NCBI RefSeq assembly: GCF_020217485.1
Contig: NZ_JAEKMI010000029.1
Coordinates: 1-55,912 of the forward strand
Source of the DNA: Mycobacterium sp. WUMAC-067
Lineage (GTDB): Bacteria > Actinomycetota > Actinomycetes > Mycobacteriales > Mycobacteriaceae
Direction of reading: 5' to 3'
Length of the DNA: 55,912 nucleotides
Position numbers and translations under genes: made by a program. A model generated the notes under the pieces. That model did no database searches. It was not told the origin of the DNA and saw only the letters and a program-made list of their open reading frames with translations. Positions 1 through 7,831 of this stretch are shown in pieces (position 1 is the first letter of the stretch; each line of letters opens with the position of its first letter).

Positions 1-536
1 CATGCATCCGACAACGCGACAACGTGGTCGATCTGCACTTGTGAGGACGCGCCCTGGCCGCGATGGAACTCCACAGTGTTGCCGGTGTACGGGTCGTGTA
101 ATACCCCGGCGACCACGGTGCAGCCGTTCGATTCGGGTTTGAGTTCGACTGCAACGAGGTCACGCCGGAGGATGTCGTTGCGTGTGTCGCAGCCGTTGTG
201 CCCGTAGGTCGCGCTCACGTCGTCGGTCCACGCGGGTCCGAACTGGCTGCGGTCATAATCGGTCTTCGGGGCGCGTCCCTTGATTGGCAGTGTGGCGAGT
301 TTGACCGACGTAGCCGTGGCATCCAGGGATTCTGACGATGCCGCCGGACTGGACGCGGAAGTCATGAGTGTCGTGGGCGCAGTGTTGGGCATCGAGTCGG
401 CGCGGCCGTTATCGGCGAGCACGCTGATCAAAAGAAGCGTGCCGACGAAGGCCCCGGCGATCAAAACCGACCGATTAGTGGCGAACTTCTTCGCTCTGGC
501 GAAGCCCATGTTGATGTTCGGTGACTCGAGTGTCAT
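1..536 (-). CDS. Exported HNH endonuclease family protein (DUF1524-like), partial at left edge
   Basis: The protein starts MTLESPNIN at 536 and runs off the window at base 1, so the C-terminus is missing. Residues about 18-45 form a hydrophobic segment (VLIAGAFVGTLLLISVLA) after basic residues, which points to a signal anchor or signal peptide. A Ser/Thr/Ala-rich linker follows, then a conserved block: YDRSQFGPAW, YGHNGCDTRNDIL, VAGVLHDPYTG and VQIDHVVALSDAW. These are the hallmarks of the secreted HNH/DUF1524 family common in actinobacteria. The DHVV motif carries the expected catalytic histidine. An alternative start lies at 509, nine codons in. The family is thought to include secreted nucleases, but the substrate of this member is unknown. 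A palindrome at 614-638 lies about 80-100 bases upstream. Confidence 0.8.
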   Translation of the reverse strand, partial: MTLESPNINMGFARAKKFATNRSVLIAGAFVGTLLLISVLADNGRADSMPNTAPTTLMTSASSPAASSESLDATATSVKLATLPIKGRAPKTDYDRSQFGPAWTDDVSATYGHNGCDTRNDILRRDLVAVELKPESNGCTVVAGVLHDPYTGNTVEFHRGQGASSQVQIDHVVALSDA

Positions 537-890
537 CGCGCGGCCTCCAGGTCATCAGGGTCCTTACCACCGGCATCGGTGCGCTCACTCTCGCCAGTGC
601 CACTCCCGTGAGCATTTGTTAATGCCTCGTTAACAAATCCAGGAGCCCAGCCCAGCGACCCGCTGATTACTGCGAATTTGGTGAACTAACGTCCGGTTTA
701 GTCAACTTGACTCGCCGGGCCTGCGGACGGGCCTTCGCCGGTCGCGCGCTCCTACACGTCGACGGCATCGCGAGGGACGCCATCAAGCTCGACGGCATAC
801 CTGGCACCTTCTTCGCACACGCCGTTTGAATCTCGTTCTCAGGCGCGATCTTCGAATCAGTCAGCTGCCGCATGACCCGTGCGGATAGCG
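537..890. other. Intergenic region, 354 bases, no supported gene
   Basis: Besides the palindrome at 614-638 there is an open frame of 68 codons at 667-873 on the minus strand, and an overlapping frame on the plus strand ending at about 828. Neither has a recognisable domain or a clear ribosome binding site. Codon third positions are less GC-rich than in neighbouring genes, so this may be decayed or horizontally acquired sequence. Confidence 0.4.
614..638. promoter_or_regulatory. Palindromic operator-like site upstream of the HNH nuclease gene
   Basis: ATTTGTTAA at 614-622 and TTAACAAAT at 630-638 are perfect 9-base inverted arms around TGCCTCG. The site is AT-rich in a GC-rich background and lies upstream of the gene starting at 536, as expected for a repressor site. 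The regulator is unknown. Confidence 0.4.
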
Positions 891-1667
891 CTAGAGAAGC
901 CGCGCCTGCTCGGGCTCCGGCTCGGCCGGCTCGAGTAGCTGCGGGCCGTTGTTGCGCACGTTGTTGACCAGCGTCGACACCTCACGCGTGCGGATGGCGC
1001 GCACGTCGGGCGTGCGGGCCAGCAGTTGTTCGTCGATCGGGGCGTCGGGGTCGAGCCATCGCTCCCAGTCGCGCTCGGGCATCACCAACGGCATCCGATC
1101 GTGGATCTGCGCGAGCTCCCCGGGCGCGTCGGTGGTGATGATCGTGCAGCTCAGCAGCGGCGAAGCATCCTTGGCGGGCTTCCACACCGACCACAGGCCC
1201 GCCATGAACAGCGGCTCGCCGTCCTCCCGGTACATGAAAAACGGTGTCTTGCGGGACTTCTTGCCGGCCGCGGCGTCGGAATTGACCCGCCATTCGTAGT
1301 AGCCGTCCATCGGGATCAGGCAACGCTTGGACTTGGCGCTGGTCCGGAAGGCCGGCGAGCTGGTGACCTTGTCGGCGCGGGCGTTGATCAGCATCGGGCC
1401 CTTGGTTTCGGGCGCGCCGTCGGCGCCCGCCTTGGCCCACGGCGGCACCAATCCCCAGCGCATCAGACGCACCCGCCGCGTCGGCTCGTCCTCGGGTTCG
1501 GAATGCCGGCTGACGACGGTCGCGATGGTCGAGGTCGGAGCCACGTTGTAGTTAGGGCCGGTCGAACCGGCGTCGCCTCCAGCCGCGGCGCCGGTGGTCT
1601 CGTCGATCGCTTTGATCTTCTGGGCCAACAGGGCCGGGTCGGTCGTGACCGCGAACCGTCCGCACAT
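891..1667 (-). CDS. SRAP domain protein (HMCES/YedK family), DNA-protein crosslink at abasic sites
   Basis: The protein is 258 residues, matching Rv3226c. It begins MCGRF, so Cys2, the residue that becomes the N-terminus after Met removal and bonds covalently to abasic sites in single-stranded DNA, is present. Further family blocks are NYNVAPTST, RWGLVPPWAK, INARADKV and CLIPMDGYYEW, the last carrying the conserved Glu. The later histidine block is AQIHDRMPLVM. The family protects abasic sites in single-stranded DNA and is often linked to the SOS response. The gene is divergent from aroA, whose start is only about 67 bases away, so the two share a promoter region. Confidence 0.92.
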   Translation of the reverse strand: MCGRFAVTTDPALLAQKIKAIDETTGAAAGGDAGSTGPNYNVAPTSTIATVVSRHSEPEDEPTRRVRLMRWGLVPPWAKAGADGAPETKGPMLINARADKVTSSPAFRTSAKSKRCLIPMDGYYEWRVNSDAAAGKKSRKTPFFMYREDGEPLFMAGLWSVWKPAKDASPLLSCTIITTDAPGELAQIHDRMPLVMPERDWERWLDPDAPIDEQLLARTPDVRAIRTREVSTLVNNVRNNGPQLLEPAEPEPEQARLL

Positions 1668-1734
1668 ACCTCCATGGTGGCAGAGCGCGAACTCCTATTG
1701 GTGGCAACAACCGGTGACAGGCGATGATGGACCG

Positions 1735-3030
1735 GTGACTACGTGGACGGCCCCCCAGGCACCGCAACCGGTGCACGCGACCGTGACCGTTCCCGGTTCG
1801 AAATCGCAGACCAACCGGACCCTGGTGCTGGCGGCGCTGGCGGCCGCGCAGGGCCAAGGCACCCCGACCATCAGCGGGGCGCTGCGCAGCCGGGACACCG
1901 ACCTGATGATCGGCGCGCTGCGCACGCTGGGCTTGCACGTCGACGGCGACGGGACGGAATTGACGGTCAGCGGCCGCGTGGTGCCGGAACCGATGGCACA
2001 GGTCGATTGCGGCCTGGCGGGCACGGTGCTGCGCTTCGTCCCGCCGCTGGCGGCGCTCGCCGAATCGATCGTGGAGTTCGACGGCGACGAGCAGGCCAGG
2101 GCGCGGCCCATCGTCCCGCTGCTGGATGCGCTGCGCGGGCTGGGCGTGCGGATCGACGGCTCGGGGCTGCCGTTCCGGGTCCTGGGCACCGGTTCGGTCA
2201 CCGGCGGCACCGTGGAGATCGACGCCTCGGCCTCGTCGCAGTTCGTCTCCGGGTTGCTGTTGTGCGCGGCCTCTTTCGACGACGGGCTGACGGTGCGACA
2301 CACCGGTTCGGCGCTGCCGTCGGCGCCGCACATCGCGATGACGGTGGTGATGCTGCGCCAGGCCGGCGTCGACATCGACGACTCCGTCCCCAACCGCTGG
2401 CGGGTGCGGCCGGGGCCGGTCGCGGCCCGGCACTGGGAGGTCGAACCGGACCTCACCAACGCCGTTCCGTTCCTGGCGGCGGCCGTGGTCACCGGCGGCG
2501 CGGTGCGCATCACCGGCTGGCCGGCGAACAGCGTGCAACCCGCCGACCACATTCTGGACGTGTTGGGCAAGATGAATGCCGTTGTCACCCAACATGATTC
2601 GTACCTGGAGGCGCGCGGCTCCAAGGACTACGTCGGTTTTGACGTCGACCTGCGCGCGGTCGGCGAGCTGACACCGTCGGTGGCCGCCCTGGCGGCGCTG
2701 GCCACCCCGGGATCGGTGTCGCGCCTGTCCGGCATCGCCCACTTGCGCGGCCACGAGACCGATCGGCTCGCCGCGCTGAGCACCGAAATCAACCGCCTGG
2801 GCGGCGATTGCACCGAAACGCCCGACGGCCTGGTGATCACGGCGACACCGCTGCGGCCGGGGGTCTGGCGCGCGTACGCCGACCACCGGATGGCGATGGC
2901 GGGCGCGATCGTCGGGCTGCGGGTGGCCGGCGTCGAGGTGGACGACATCGGCGCGACCACCAAGACGCTGCCGGACTTTCCGCGGCTGTGGGCCCAGATG
3001 CTGACCGCTCAGGAAGACCACGGCATGTGA
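1735..3030 (+). CDS. aroA: 3-phosphoshikimate 1-carboxyvinyltransferase (EPSP synthase)
   Basis: EPSP synthase of the shikimate pathway joins shikimate-3-phosphate and phosphoenolpyruvate. The protein is 431 residues from a GTG at 1735; this start gives VTTWTAPQAPQPVHATVTVPG, which aligns with my memory of the M. tuberculosis N-terminus. Motifs are GSKSQTNR near residue 22 (substrate-binding Lys), CGLAGTVLRF, SASSQFVSGLLL, LRGHETDRL and YADHRMAMA. It ends within GTGA, overlapping the start of rsgA by four bases, which indicates translational coupling. The C-terminus is shorter than in M. tuberculosis, where a basic tail follows. Confidence 0.96.
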   Translation: MTTWTAPQAPQPVHATVTVPGSKSQTNRTLVLAALAAAQGQGTPTISGALRSRDTDLMIGALRTLGLHVDGDGTELTVSGRVVPEPMAQVDCGLAGTVLRFVPPLAALAESIVEFDGDEQARARPIVPLLDALRGLGVRIDGSGLPFRVLGTGSVTGGTVEIDASASSQFVSGLLLCAASFDDGLTVRHTGSALPSAPHIAMTVVMLRQAGVDIDDSVPNRWRVRPGPVAARHWEVEPDLTNAVPFLAAAVVTGGAVRITGWPANSVQPADHILDVLGKMNAVVTQHDSYLEARGSKDYVGFDVDLRAVGELTPSVAALAALATPGSVSRLSGIAHLRGHETDRLAALSTEINRLGGDCTETPDGLVITATPLRPGVWRAYADHRMAMAGAIVGLRVAGVEVDDIGATTKTLPDFPRLWAQMLTAQEDHGM

Positions 3031-4010
3031 AGCCCGGCGACTACGACGAGTCCGACGTCAAGATCCGCTCCGGCCGGGGTTCGCGGCCGCGGACGAAGAC
3101 GCGTCCCGAGCATGCCGACGCCCAGGCCGCCATGGTGGTCAGTGTCGACCGCGGCCGCTGGGGATGCGTGCTGGGCGGTGACGTCGACCGTCGGGTCACC
3201 GCCATGCGGGCCCGGGAACTGGGCCGCACGCCGATCGTGGTCGGCGACGAGGTCGATGTGGTCGGCGATCTGTCCGGGCGGACGGACACGCTGGCCCGCA
3301 TCGTGCGTCGCGGCGAGCGCCGAACTGTGTTGCGGCGCACCGCCGATGACACCGACCCGACCGAACGGGTGGTGGTCGCCAACGCCGACCAGCTGCTGAT
3401 CGTGGTGGCGCTCGCCGACCCGCCTCCCCGCACCGGGCTGGTGGACCGGACGCTGATCGCCGCCTACGCCGGCGGACTCACGCCGATCCTGTGCCTGACC
3501 AAGACCGACCTCGCCCCGCCGGAGCCGTTCGCGGAGCAGTTCGTCGACCTGGATCTGACGGTAATCGTGGCGGGCCGCGACGATCCCCTCCTCGCCGTGG
3601 CGGACCTGCTCGCCGGCAAGATCACCGTGCTGCTCGGGCATTCCGGCGTCGGCAAGTCGACGTTGGTGAACCGGCTGGTGCCCGACGCGGACCGCGCCGT
3701 CGGCGACGTGACCGAAATCGGCCGGGGGCGGCACACCTCCACCCAATCGGTAGCGCTGCCTCTATCGACGTCGGGCTGGGTGATCGACACGCCGGGCATC
3801 CGATCCTTCGGGCTGGCGCACATCAAGCCCGACGACGTCATGATGGCGTTCTCGGATTTGGCGGACGCCATCGAGGACTGCCCGCGCGGCTGTGGGCACA
3901 TGGGTCCGCCGGCCGACCCCGAGTGCGCGCTGGACACGCTGACCGGGCCGGCCGTCCGGCGCGTCGCCGCCGCCCGCCGGCTGCTGACCGCGCTCAACCA
4001 GACTTCTTAG
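3027..4010 (+). CDS. rsgA: Ribosome small subunit-dependent GTPase RsgA (YjeQ/Rv3228 homologue)
   Basis: The protein is 327 residues from a GTG that overlaps the aroA stop. It is a circularly permuted GTPase that helps mature the 30S subunit. It has an OB-like N-terminal region, the G4 motif TKTD near residue 157, the P-loop GHSGVGKST, the switch motif DTPGIRSFG and a C-terminal zinc knuckle with Cys and His in CPRGCGHMGPPADPEC. The 3' end overlaps the convergent HxlR gene by 17 bases. Co-transcription with aroA is likely. Confidence 0.93.
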   Translation: MKPGDYDESDVKIRSGRGSRPRTKTRPEHADAQAAMVVSVDRGRWGCVLGGDVDRRVTAMRARELGRTPIVVGDEVDVVGDLSGRTDTLARIVRRGERRTVLRRTADDTDPTERVVVANADQLLIVVALADPPPRTGLVDRTLIAAYAGGLTPILCLTKTDLAPPEPFAEQFVDLDLTVIVAGRDDPLLAVADLLAGKITVLLGHSGVGKSTLVNRLVPDADRAVGDVTEIGRGRHTSTQSVALPLSTSGWVIDTPGIRSFGLAHIKPDDVMMAFSDLADAIEDCPRGCGHMGPPADPECALDTLTGPAVRRVAAARRLLTALNQTS

Positions 4011-4470
4011 CCAGCCGCACGCCGAGTTCGTCGGGCGGCACCAAATGACCTTCAGCGCACCGGATTTCGACGCCCACCTCGGCTCCGCAGCCCAGGTGCG
4101 TCAGCCGCAGCCGGTGGCGCCCCGGCAGATGGTGCCTCCCCCACTCGAACATCGCCCACACCACCGGCATGAAATCGATGCCCGCCTGGGTGAGCACGTA
4201 CTCGTCGCGGCTGCGCTGGCCGGGCTCCTGATAGGGCTGGCGCCGTAGCAGTCCCAGCTCGACCAGCTCGGCCAGCCGCGCCGAGGTGGCGGCCTTGGTG
4301 ATGCCAACCCGACGGGCGAAGTCGTCGAAACGCGTGGTGCCGTAGTACGCCTCGCGCATGATCAGCATCGCGGATTTGGTACCGACGACGGCCATCGTCT
4401 TTTCGATCGCGCACTCGCCCACCGCCGACCAGGCGTCGCGGTCGGCCAGCGGACCTTGCAGCAGTGTCAT
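3994..4470 (-). CDS. HxlR-family winged-helix transcriptional regulator
   Basis: The protein is 158 residues. CAIEKTMAVVGTKSAMLIM near residue 20, followed by FDDFARRVGITKAATSARL and LVELGLLRRQPY, is the HxlR-type winged helix. The last 50 residues, after MFEWGRHHL, resemble the extended HxlR variant with Cys and His residues (CGAEV, CAEGH) that could bind metal or sense thiols; this last point is inference. The gene is divergent from the thiolase at 4561 across 90 bases that contain repeated CTAGGTATA sites, so it probably controls the thiolase-DUF302 pair and itself. Confidence 0.85.
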   Translation of the reverse strand: MTLLQGPLADRDAWSAVGECAIEKTMAVVGTKSAMLIMREAYYGTTRFDDFARRVGITKAATSARLAELVELGLLRRQPYQEPGQRSRDEYVLTQAGIDFMPVVWAMFEWGRHHLPGRHRLRLTHLGCGAEVGVEIRCAEGHLVPPDELGVRLAKKSG

Positions 4471-4516
4471 CTAGATCACCTCCGCAGCTGGGTTGCTTTC
4501 AGCATACCGAGGTGTT

Positions 4517-4538
4517 TACCTAGGTATAGCTAGGTATA
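4517..4538. promoter_or_regulatory. Probable HxlR operator between divergent genes
   Basis: TACCTAGGTA at 4517-4526 is a perfect 10-base palindrome. CTAGGTATA occurs at 4520-4528 and again at 4530-4538, ten bases apart, so the two lie on the same face of the helix. The cluster sits between the divergent HxlR and thiolase starts. Confidence 0.5.
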
Positions 4539-4560
4539 TCCAGATGCTCAAGGAGGAGCC

Positions 4561-5736
4561 ATGAACCGCGACGCCGTCATCGTCGGAGCAGTCCGCACCC
4601 CCATCGGCAAGGGCAAAGCCAGTGGCGCGCTGCATAACGTGCTGCCCGCCGACCTGCTCGCGCACAGCCTGCGGGAACTGGTGGGGCGCACCGGCGTCGA
4701 TCCGGCGCAGGTCGACGATGTCATCGCCGGCGCCGTGACCCAGGTCGGCGACCAGGCCGTCAACATCGCCCGCAACGCCCTGCTGGGTGCGGGATTCCCG
4801 GAGACGGTGCCCGGCGTCACCATCGACCGCCAGTGCGGCAGCAGCCAGCAGGCCATCAGCTTCGCGGCCCAGGGTGTGATCGCCGGCGCCTACGACCTGG
4901 TGATCGCCGCCGGCGTGGAATCGATGGGGCGCGTCCCGATGGGCAGCCAGGTGTCGCCGGGCAGCAACCCATTCGGCGAGGGCATGGACGCACGGTATCC
5001 CGACGGCCTGGTGCCACAAGGCATCAGCGCCGAACTGATCGCCGCGAAGTGGGGCTTTTCGCGCAGCGAGCTCGACGAGTTCTCCGCCGGCAGCCACGAG
5101 AAGGCCGCCCGTGCCACCAAGGAAGGGCTGTTCGACAACGAGCTCATCCCGATCGCCGGGCTCGCCACCGACGAGATCATCCGGCCCGGCACGACGGTGC
5201 AGACACTGGCCGGATTGCAGCCGGCGTTCTACAGCGACGCAATGAAAGCCCGCTTCCCGCAGATCAATTGGGAGATCACCCCGGGTAACTCGTCGCCACT
5301 GTCGGACGGCAGCGCCGCAGTCATGATCACCAGCAGCGAGGTCGCCCAGAAACTGGGCCTGCGCCCGCTGGCGCGAATCCACACCACCACCGTGGTGGGC
5401 TCCGACCCGCTCTACATGCTGACCGGCGTGATTCCCGCCACCGAGAAGGTGTTACGGCGCGCCGGGCTGACGCTGGCCGACATCGACCTGTTCGAGGTGA
5501 ACGAGGCGTTCGCTCCCGTCGTGCTGGCCTGGGCAAAGGACACCGGCGCGGATCTGGCCAAGACGAACGTCAACGGCGGCGCGATCGCGATCGGTCATCC
5601 CTTGGGCGCCAGCGGCGCTCGCATCATGACCACGCTCGTCAACGCTCTGGAGCAGCGCGGCGGTCGGTACGGGCTGCAGACGATGTGTGAGGGCGGCGGC
5701 ATGGCCAACGCCACCATCATCGAGCGACTCGGCTAG
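4561..5736 (+). CDS. Acetyl-CoA C-acyltransferase (thiolase, FadA-like)
   Basis: The protein is 391 residues, full length for a biosynthetic or degradative thiolase. Catalytic residues are present: Cys92 in DRQCGSSQQAI, the histidine in GGAIAIGHPLGASGARI, and the second Cys in MCEGGGMANA. NEAFAPV is the usual thiolase block. A strong ribosome binding site, AAGGAGG at 4550-4556, supports the start. The enzyme would cleave 3-ketoacyl-CoA or condense two acyl-CoA units; chain length cannot be read from sequence. It is followed after 10 bases by the DUF302 gene, so the two form an operon opposite the HxlR regulator. Confidence 0.92.
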   Translation: MNRDAVIVGAVRTPIGKGKASGALHNVLPADLLAHSLRELVGRTGVDPAQVDDVIAGAVTQVGDQAVNIARNALLGAGFPETVPGVTIDRQCGSSQQAISFAAQGVIAGAYDLVIAAGVESMGRVPMGSQVSPGSNPFGEGMDARYPDGLVPQGISAELIAAKWGFSRSELDEFSAGSHEKAARATKEGLFDNELIPIAGLATDEIIRPGTTVQTLAGLQPAFYSDAMKARFPQINWEITPGNSSPLSDGSAAVMITSSEVAQKLGLRPLARIHTTTVVGSDPLYMLTGVIPATEKVLRRAGLTLADIDLFEVNEAFAPVVLAWAKDTGADLAKTNVNGGAIAIGHPLGASGARIMTTLVNALEQRGGRYGLQTMCEGGGMANATIIERLG

Positions 5737-5746
5737 CGGGGGCGTC

Positions 5747-6238
5747 ATGCCGGAAACCCATTTCGACGGCGTCCGAATGCGCTACGACAGCGCCAAGAGT
5801 TACGACGAGCTGGTCGCCGCGCTGCTGGCCGACATCGGCCAAGATCCGGTGCCGATCAACGACATCGCGACGTCCACCGATGACTGGCGAACATACGAGG
5901 ACCGCGTCGAATCCCACGTCGGCCCAAGTGGATTCATGCTGTTGGGGGTCGTCGACCACGGCGCCTGGATCGGCAAGGCCGGGATCGACCGCAAGGCGTT
6001 GCGCGTCATCCTGGGCAACCCGTTGATCGCCATCACGATGCTGCGCCACGACGTGACCGCGGGCCTGTTCGCTCCCGTCGAGCTGCTGCTCACCGACAAC
6101 GGCACCGGCAGCAGCTTGACCTACGTCAAGCCGTCGTCGCTCATCGTCGTCGAGCACAATCCCGAGTTGCTCAACGCCGCAGAGCAACTCGACGCCAAGC
6201 TGGCGGGGCTGGCCGTAAAGGTGACCGGGGGCTCCTGA
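5747..6238 (+). CDS. DUF302 domain protein
   Basis: The protein is 163 residues. The core (SYDELVAALL near residue 15, FMLLGVVDHGAW, LGNPLIAITMLRHDVTAGLF, PVELLLTDN and TYVKPSSLIV) matches the DUF302 fold, a small alpha/beta domain of unknown function found in sulfur- and lipid-related gene clusters. There is no signal peptide or membrane segment. It follows the thiolase by 10 bases and is probably co-transcribed. Its function is unknown; proximity suggests a role in acyl-CoA handling under HxlR control, which is inference. Confidence 0.75.
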   Translation: MPETHFDGVRMRYDSAKSYDELVAALLADIGQDPVPINDIATSTDDWRTYEDRVESHVGPSGFMLLGVVDHGAWIGKAGIDRKALRVILGNPLIAITMLRHDVTAGLFAPVELLLTDNGTGSSLTYVKPSSLIVVEHNPELLNAAEQLDAKLAGLAVKVTGGS

Positions 6239-6251
6239 ATCGCAGATTCGT

Positions 6252-6292
6252 TGACGCCCGTCATTGACGGCCGTCAGCAATTGGCGTACTGT
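6252..6292 (+). promoter_or_regulatory. Leaderless promoter with twin TetR operators
   Basis: TGACGCCCGTCA at 6252-6263 and TGACGGCCGTCA at 6265-6276 are consecutive 12-base inverted repeats; the second is perfect. A -35 box TTGACG at 6264-6269 and a -10 box TACTGT at 6287-6292 are 17 bases apart. The predicted transcript start falls at about 6299, the ATG of the TetR gene, so the mRNA would be leaderless and self-repressed. Confidence 0.6.
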
Positions 6293-6298
6293 GCGTGC

Positions 6299-6907
6299 AT
6301 GGCGTCGCCACGCGGATCATCCCCGGCCAGTTCGCCGGCCGCGAGCGTCCGGGAGGCCCGACGGCTCGAGACCCGGGCGCGCTTGTTCGACGCGGCATTG
6401 TCCGAAATCTCCCAGCGTGGGTTTGCCGCCGCTGACGTCAGCGCCATCGCGGCTGCCGCGGGCGTGGTGCGGGGGACGTTCTACTTCCACTTCCCGACCA
6501 AGGAGCACGTCCTTATCGAGGTGGAGCGCAACGAGGAGACCCGGATCATCAGCGAACTCGGCGACGCCAAGGGCGATCTGGCGTCGGTGCTTTCACAACT
6601 CGTAGGGCACGTTCTCAGTGCCGAACGCCGGCTGGGCGACGTCGTTTTCCGGGACATGCTCGGACTGCATTTCTCCTCGACCCGTCCGGTCGAAGACGAG
6701 TTGACGCAGCATCCCCTCGCTCAGTTCCTGGTGGGCGTGATCAGCCGGGCCCAAGACGAGGGACACGTGTCCTCCGAAGTCGACGCATCGGAGCTCGGAA
6801 TGTTCTTCCTGACCGGGCTATTCGCGCTGCTCGCCACCGGGGCGCACGACGCTGCGCTGTTAAGTCGTTACGTGACAACGATTGTCAACGGGATGGAGAA
6901 ACGATGA
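6299..6907 (+). CDS. TetR/AcrR-family transcriptional regulator
   Basis: The protein is 202 residues from ATG 6299. The N-terminal helix-turn-helix is clear: RARLFDAALSEISQRGF, then ADVSAIAAAAGVVRGTFYFHF near residues 40-65. The C-terminal ligand domain shows no identifying motif. An earlier in-frame ATG at 6251 was rejected because it would lie inside the operator and promoter. The gene overlaps the next one by four bases (ATGA), so the two form a two-gene operon. It most likely represses this operon and responds to an unknown small molecule. Confidence 0.88.
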   Translation: MASPRGSSPASSPAASVREARRLETRARLFDAALSEISQRGFAAADVSAIAAAAGVVRGTFYFHFPTKEHVLIEVERNEETRIISELGDAKGDLASVLSQLVGHVLSAERRLGDVVFRDMLGLHFSSTRPVEDELTQHPLAQFLVGVISRAQDEGHVSSEVDASELGMFFLTGLFALLATGAHDAALLSRYVTTIVNGMEKR

Positions 6908-7728
6908 ATCGCACGGGCATCGAGGGCTACCGGGACTTCTTGGCCAGACGTGACGGCGAAGCCGACCTGCTGAACAGACGGTTGGCGAATCGAGAACGGT
7001 TCTTCAACGAACTCGAAGCCAACCCCGTCAGGTCGGCACATCCCGCCGACCGACAGACGTTCCTGCGCAACCTGCGCCGGCGGCGACCAGAACCCGGCCT
7101 GGACCCCAGAATGCTGTTCCTGCTGGCGACCGCCAAACTGAATCAGGCGGAGCGGTTCGGCGTGGGACTCGGCGAAACCTATGGGCGCAACAGCGACGAG
7201 AGCCTGCCGCCCGAGAACGTCTACCTCGAACTCGAGGAGCACTACCACACCCGACTGCTGGCGTACGCGCTGGACGTGTTCGATCTGACCTTCCAGGTTG
7301 TCCCGCCGCCTTTCGTGATGCGCCAGTTCGTCAAGACGGGCGTATTCCTCCCCGAACGGCTCGGCTTCATGTTCGTCGGGGCCGCAGAGATGGCCGGCTG
7401 CATCATGTTTGACGAATTGCGCCGGGTGGGCAGACGGCTGTTCGCCGACGAACCCGACGTCGCCGAGCGGATCGAACTGCTCTACAGCGAGATCCTCACC
7501 GACGAGATCGGCCACGTCGGCTACTGCGCGTCACGCTGCACCTCCGCCGAGCGGGCGATCATGCGCCGCATCTACCCGTACATCGGGCGGCTTTTCGCGC
7601 GTCAGACCGCGGAGATCAGTCTGCTCGTCGACACGAAGGCACTGGGCGCCCGGCTCGACCGCCCGTTCGATGTCGACGAACTCACCGCCGACCTGGGCAA
7701 CGAGACCTACCTCGTCACGCATCCCTGA
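6904..7728 (+). CDS. Ferritin-like (possible di-iron) protein of unknown function
   Basis: The protein is 274 residues and mainly helical. Two metal-type motifs stand out: ELEEHYHTR at about residues 109-117 (ExxH) and SEILTDEIGHVGY at about 195-207 (ExxxDExxH). Glu162 in GAAEMAG lies between them. This E-ExxH-E-ExxH spacing resembles ferritin-like di-iron carboxylate proteins, including N-oxygenase and hydroxylase families. I cannot assign a substrate. It is coupled to the TetR gene by a four-base overlap. A hairpin at 7735-7760 directly follows the stop codon. Confidence 0.6.
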   Translation: MNRTGIEGYRDFLARRDGEADLLNRRLANRERFFNELEANPVRSAHPADRQTFLRNLRRRRPEPGLDPRMLFLLATAKLNQAERFGVGLGETYGRNSDESLPPENVYLELEEHYHTRLLAYALDVFDLTFQVVPPPFVMRQFVKTGVFLPERLGFMFVGAAEMAGCIMFDELRRVGRRLFADEPDVAERIELLYSEILTDEIGHVGYCASRCTSAERAIMRRIYPYIGRLFARQTAEISLLVDTKALGARLDRPFDVDELTADLGNETYLVTHP

Positions 7729-7734
7729 CGTCGT

Positions 7735-7760
7735 CCGCGCCGAGCGTGCGCTCAGCGCGG
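7735..7760. terminator. Hairpin after the ferritin-like gene
   Basis: CCGCGCCGAGCG at 7735-7746 pairs with CGCTCAGCGCGG at 7749-7760 with one mismatch and a two-base loop. It starts seven bases after the stop at 7728. There is no T-tract, as is common for mycobacterial terminators. Confidence 0.45.
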
Positions 7761-7831
7761 AAAGCCAGCGAAACACGAGCAGCGAGTACACATTCGGCGT
7801 TGCCCTAGGCGAGACCGTCGCGCCGAGAGCC

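Noticed and set aside
667..873. A 68-codon frame between the HNH nuclease and SRAP genes
   Set aside because: No domain, no clear ribosome binding site, and an equally open frame on the other strand; described only as part of the intergenic region.
1552..3021. Minus-strand frame of 489 codons across aroA
   Set aside because: Antisense to a clear EPSP synthase; Arg/His/Gln/Pro-rich composition without motifs.
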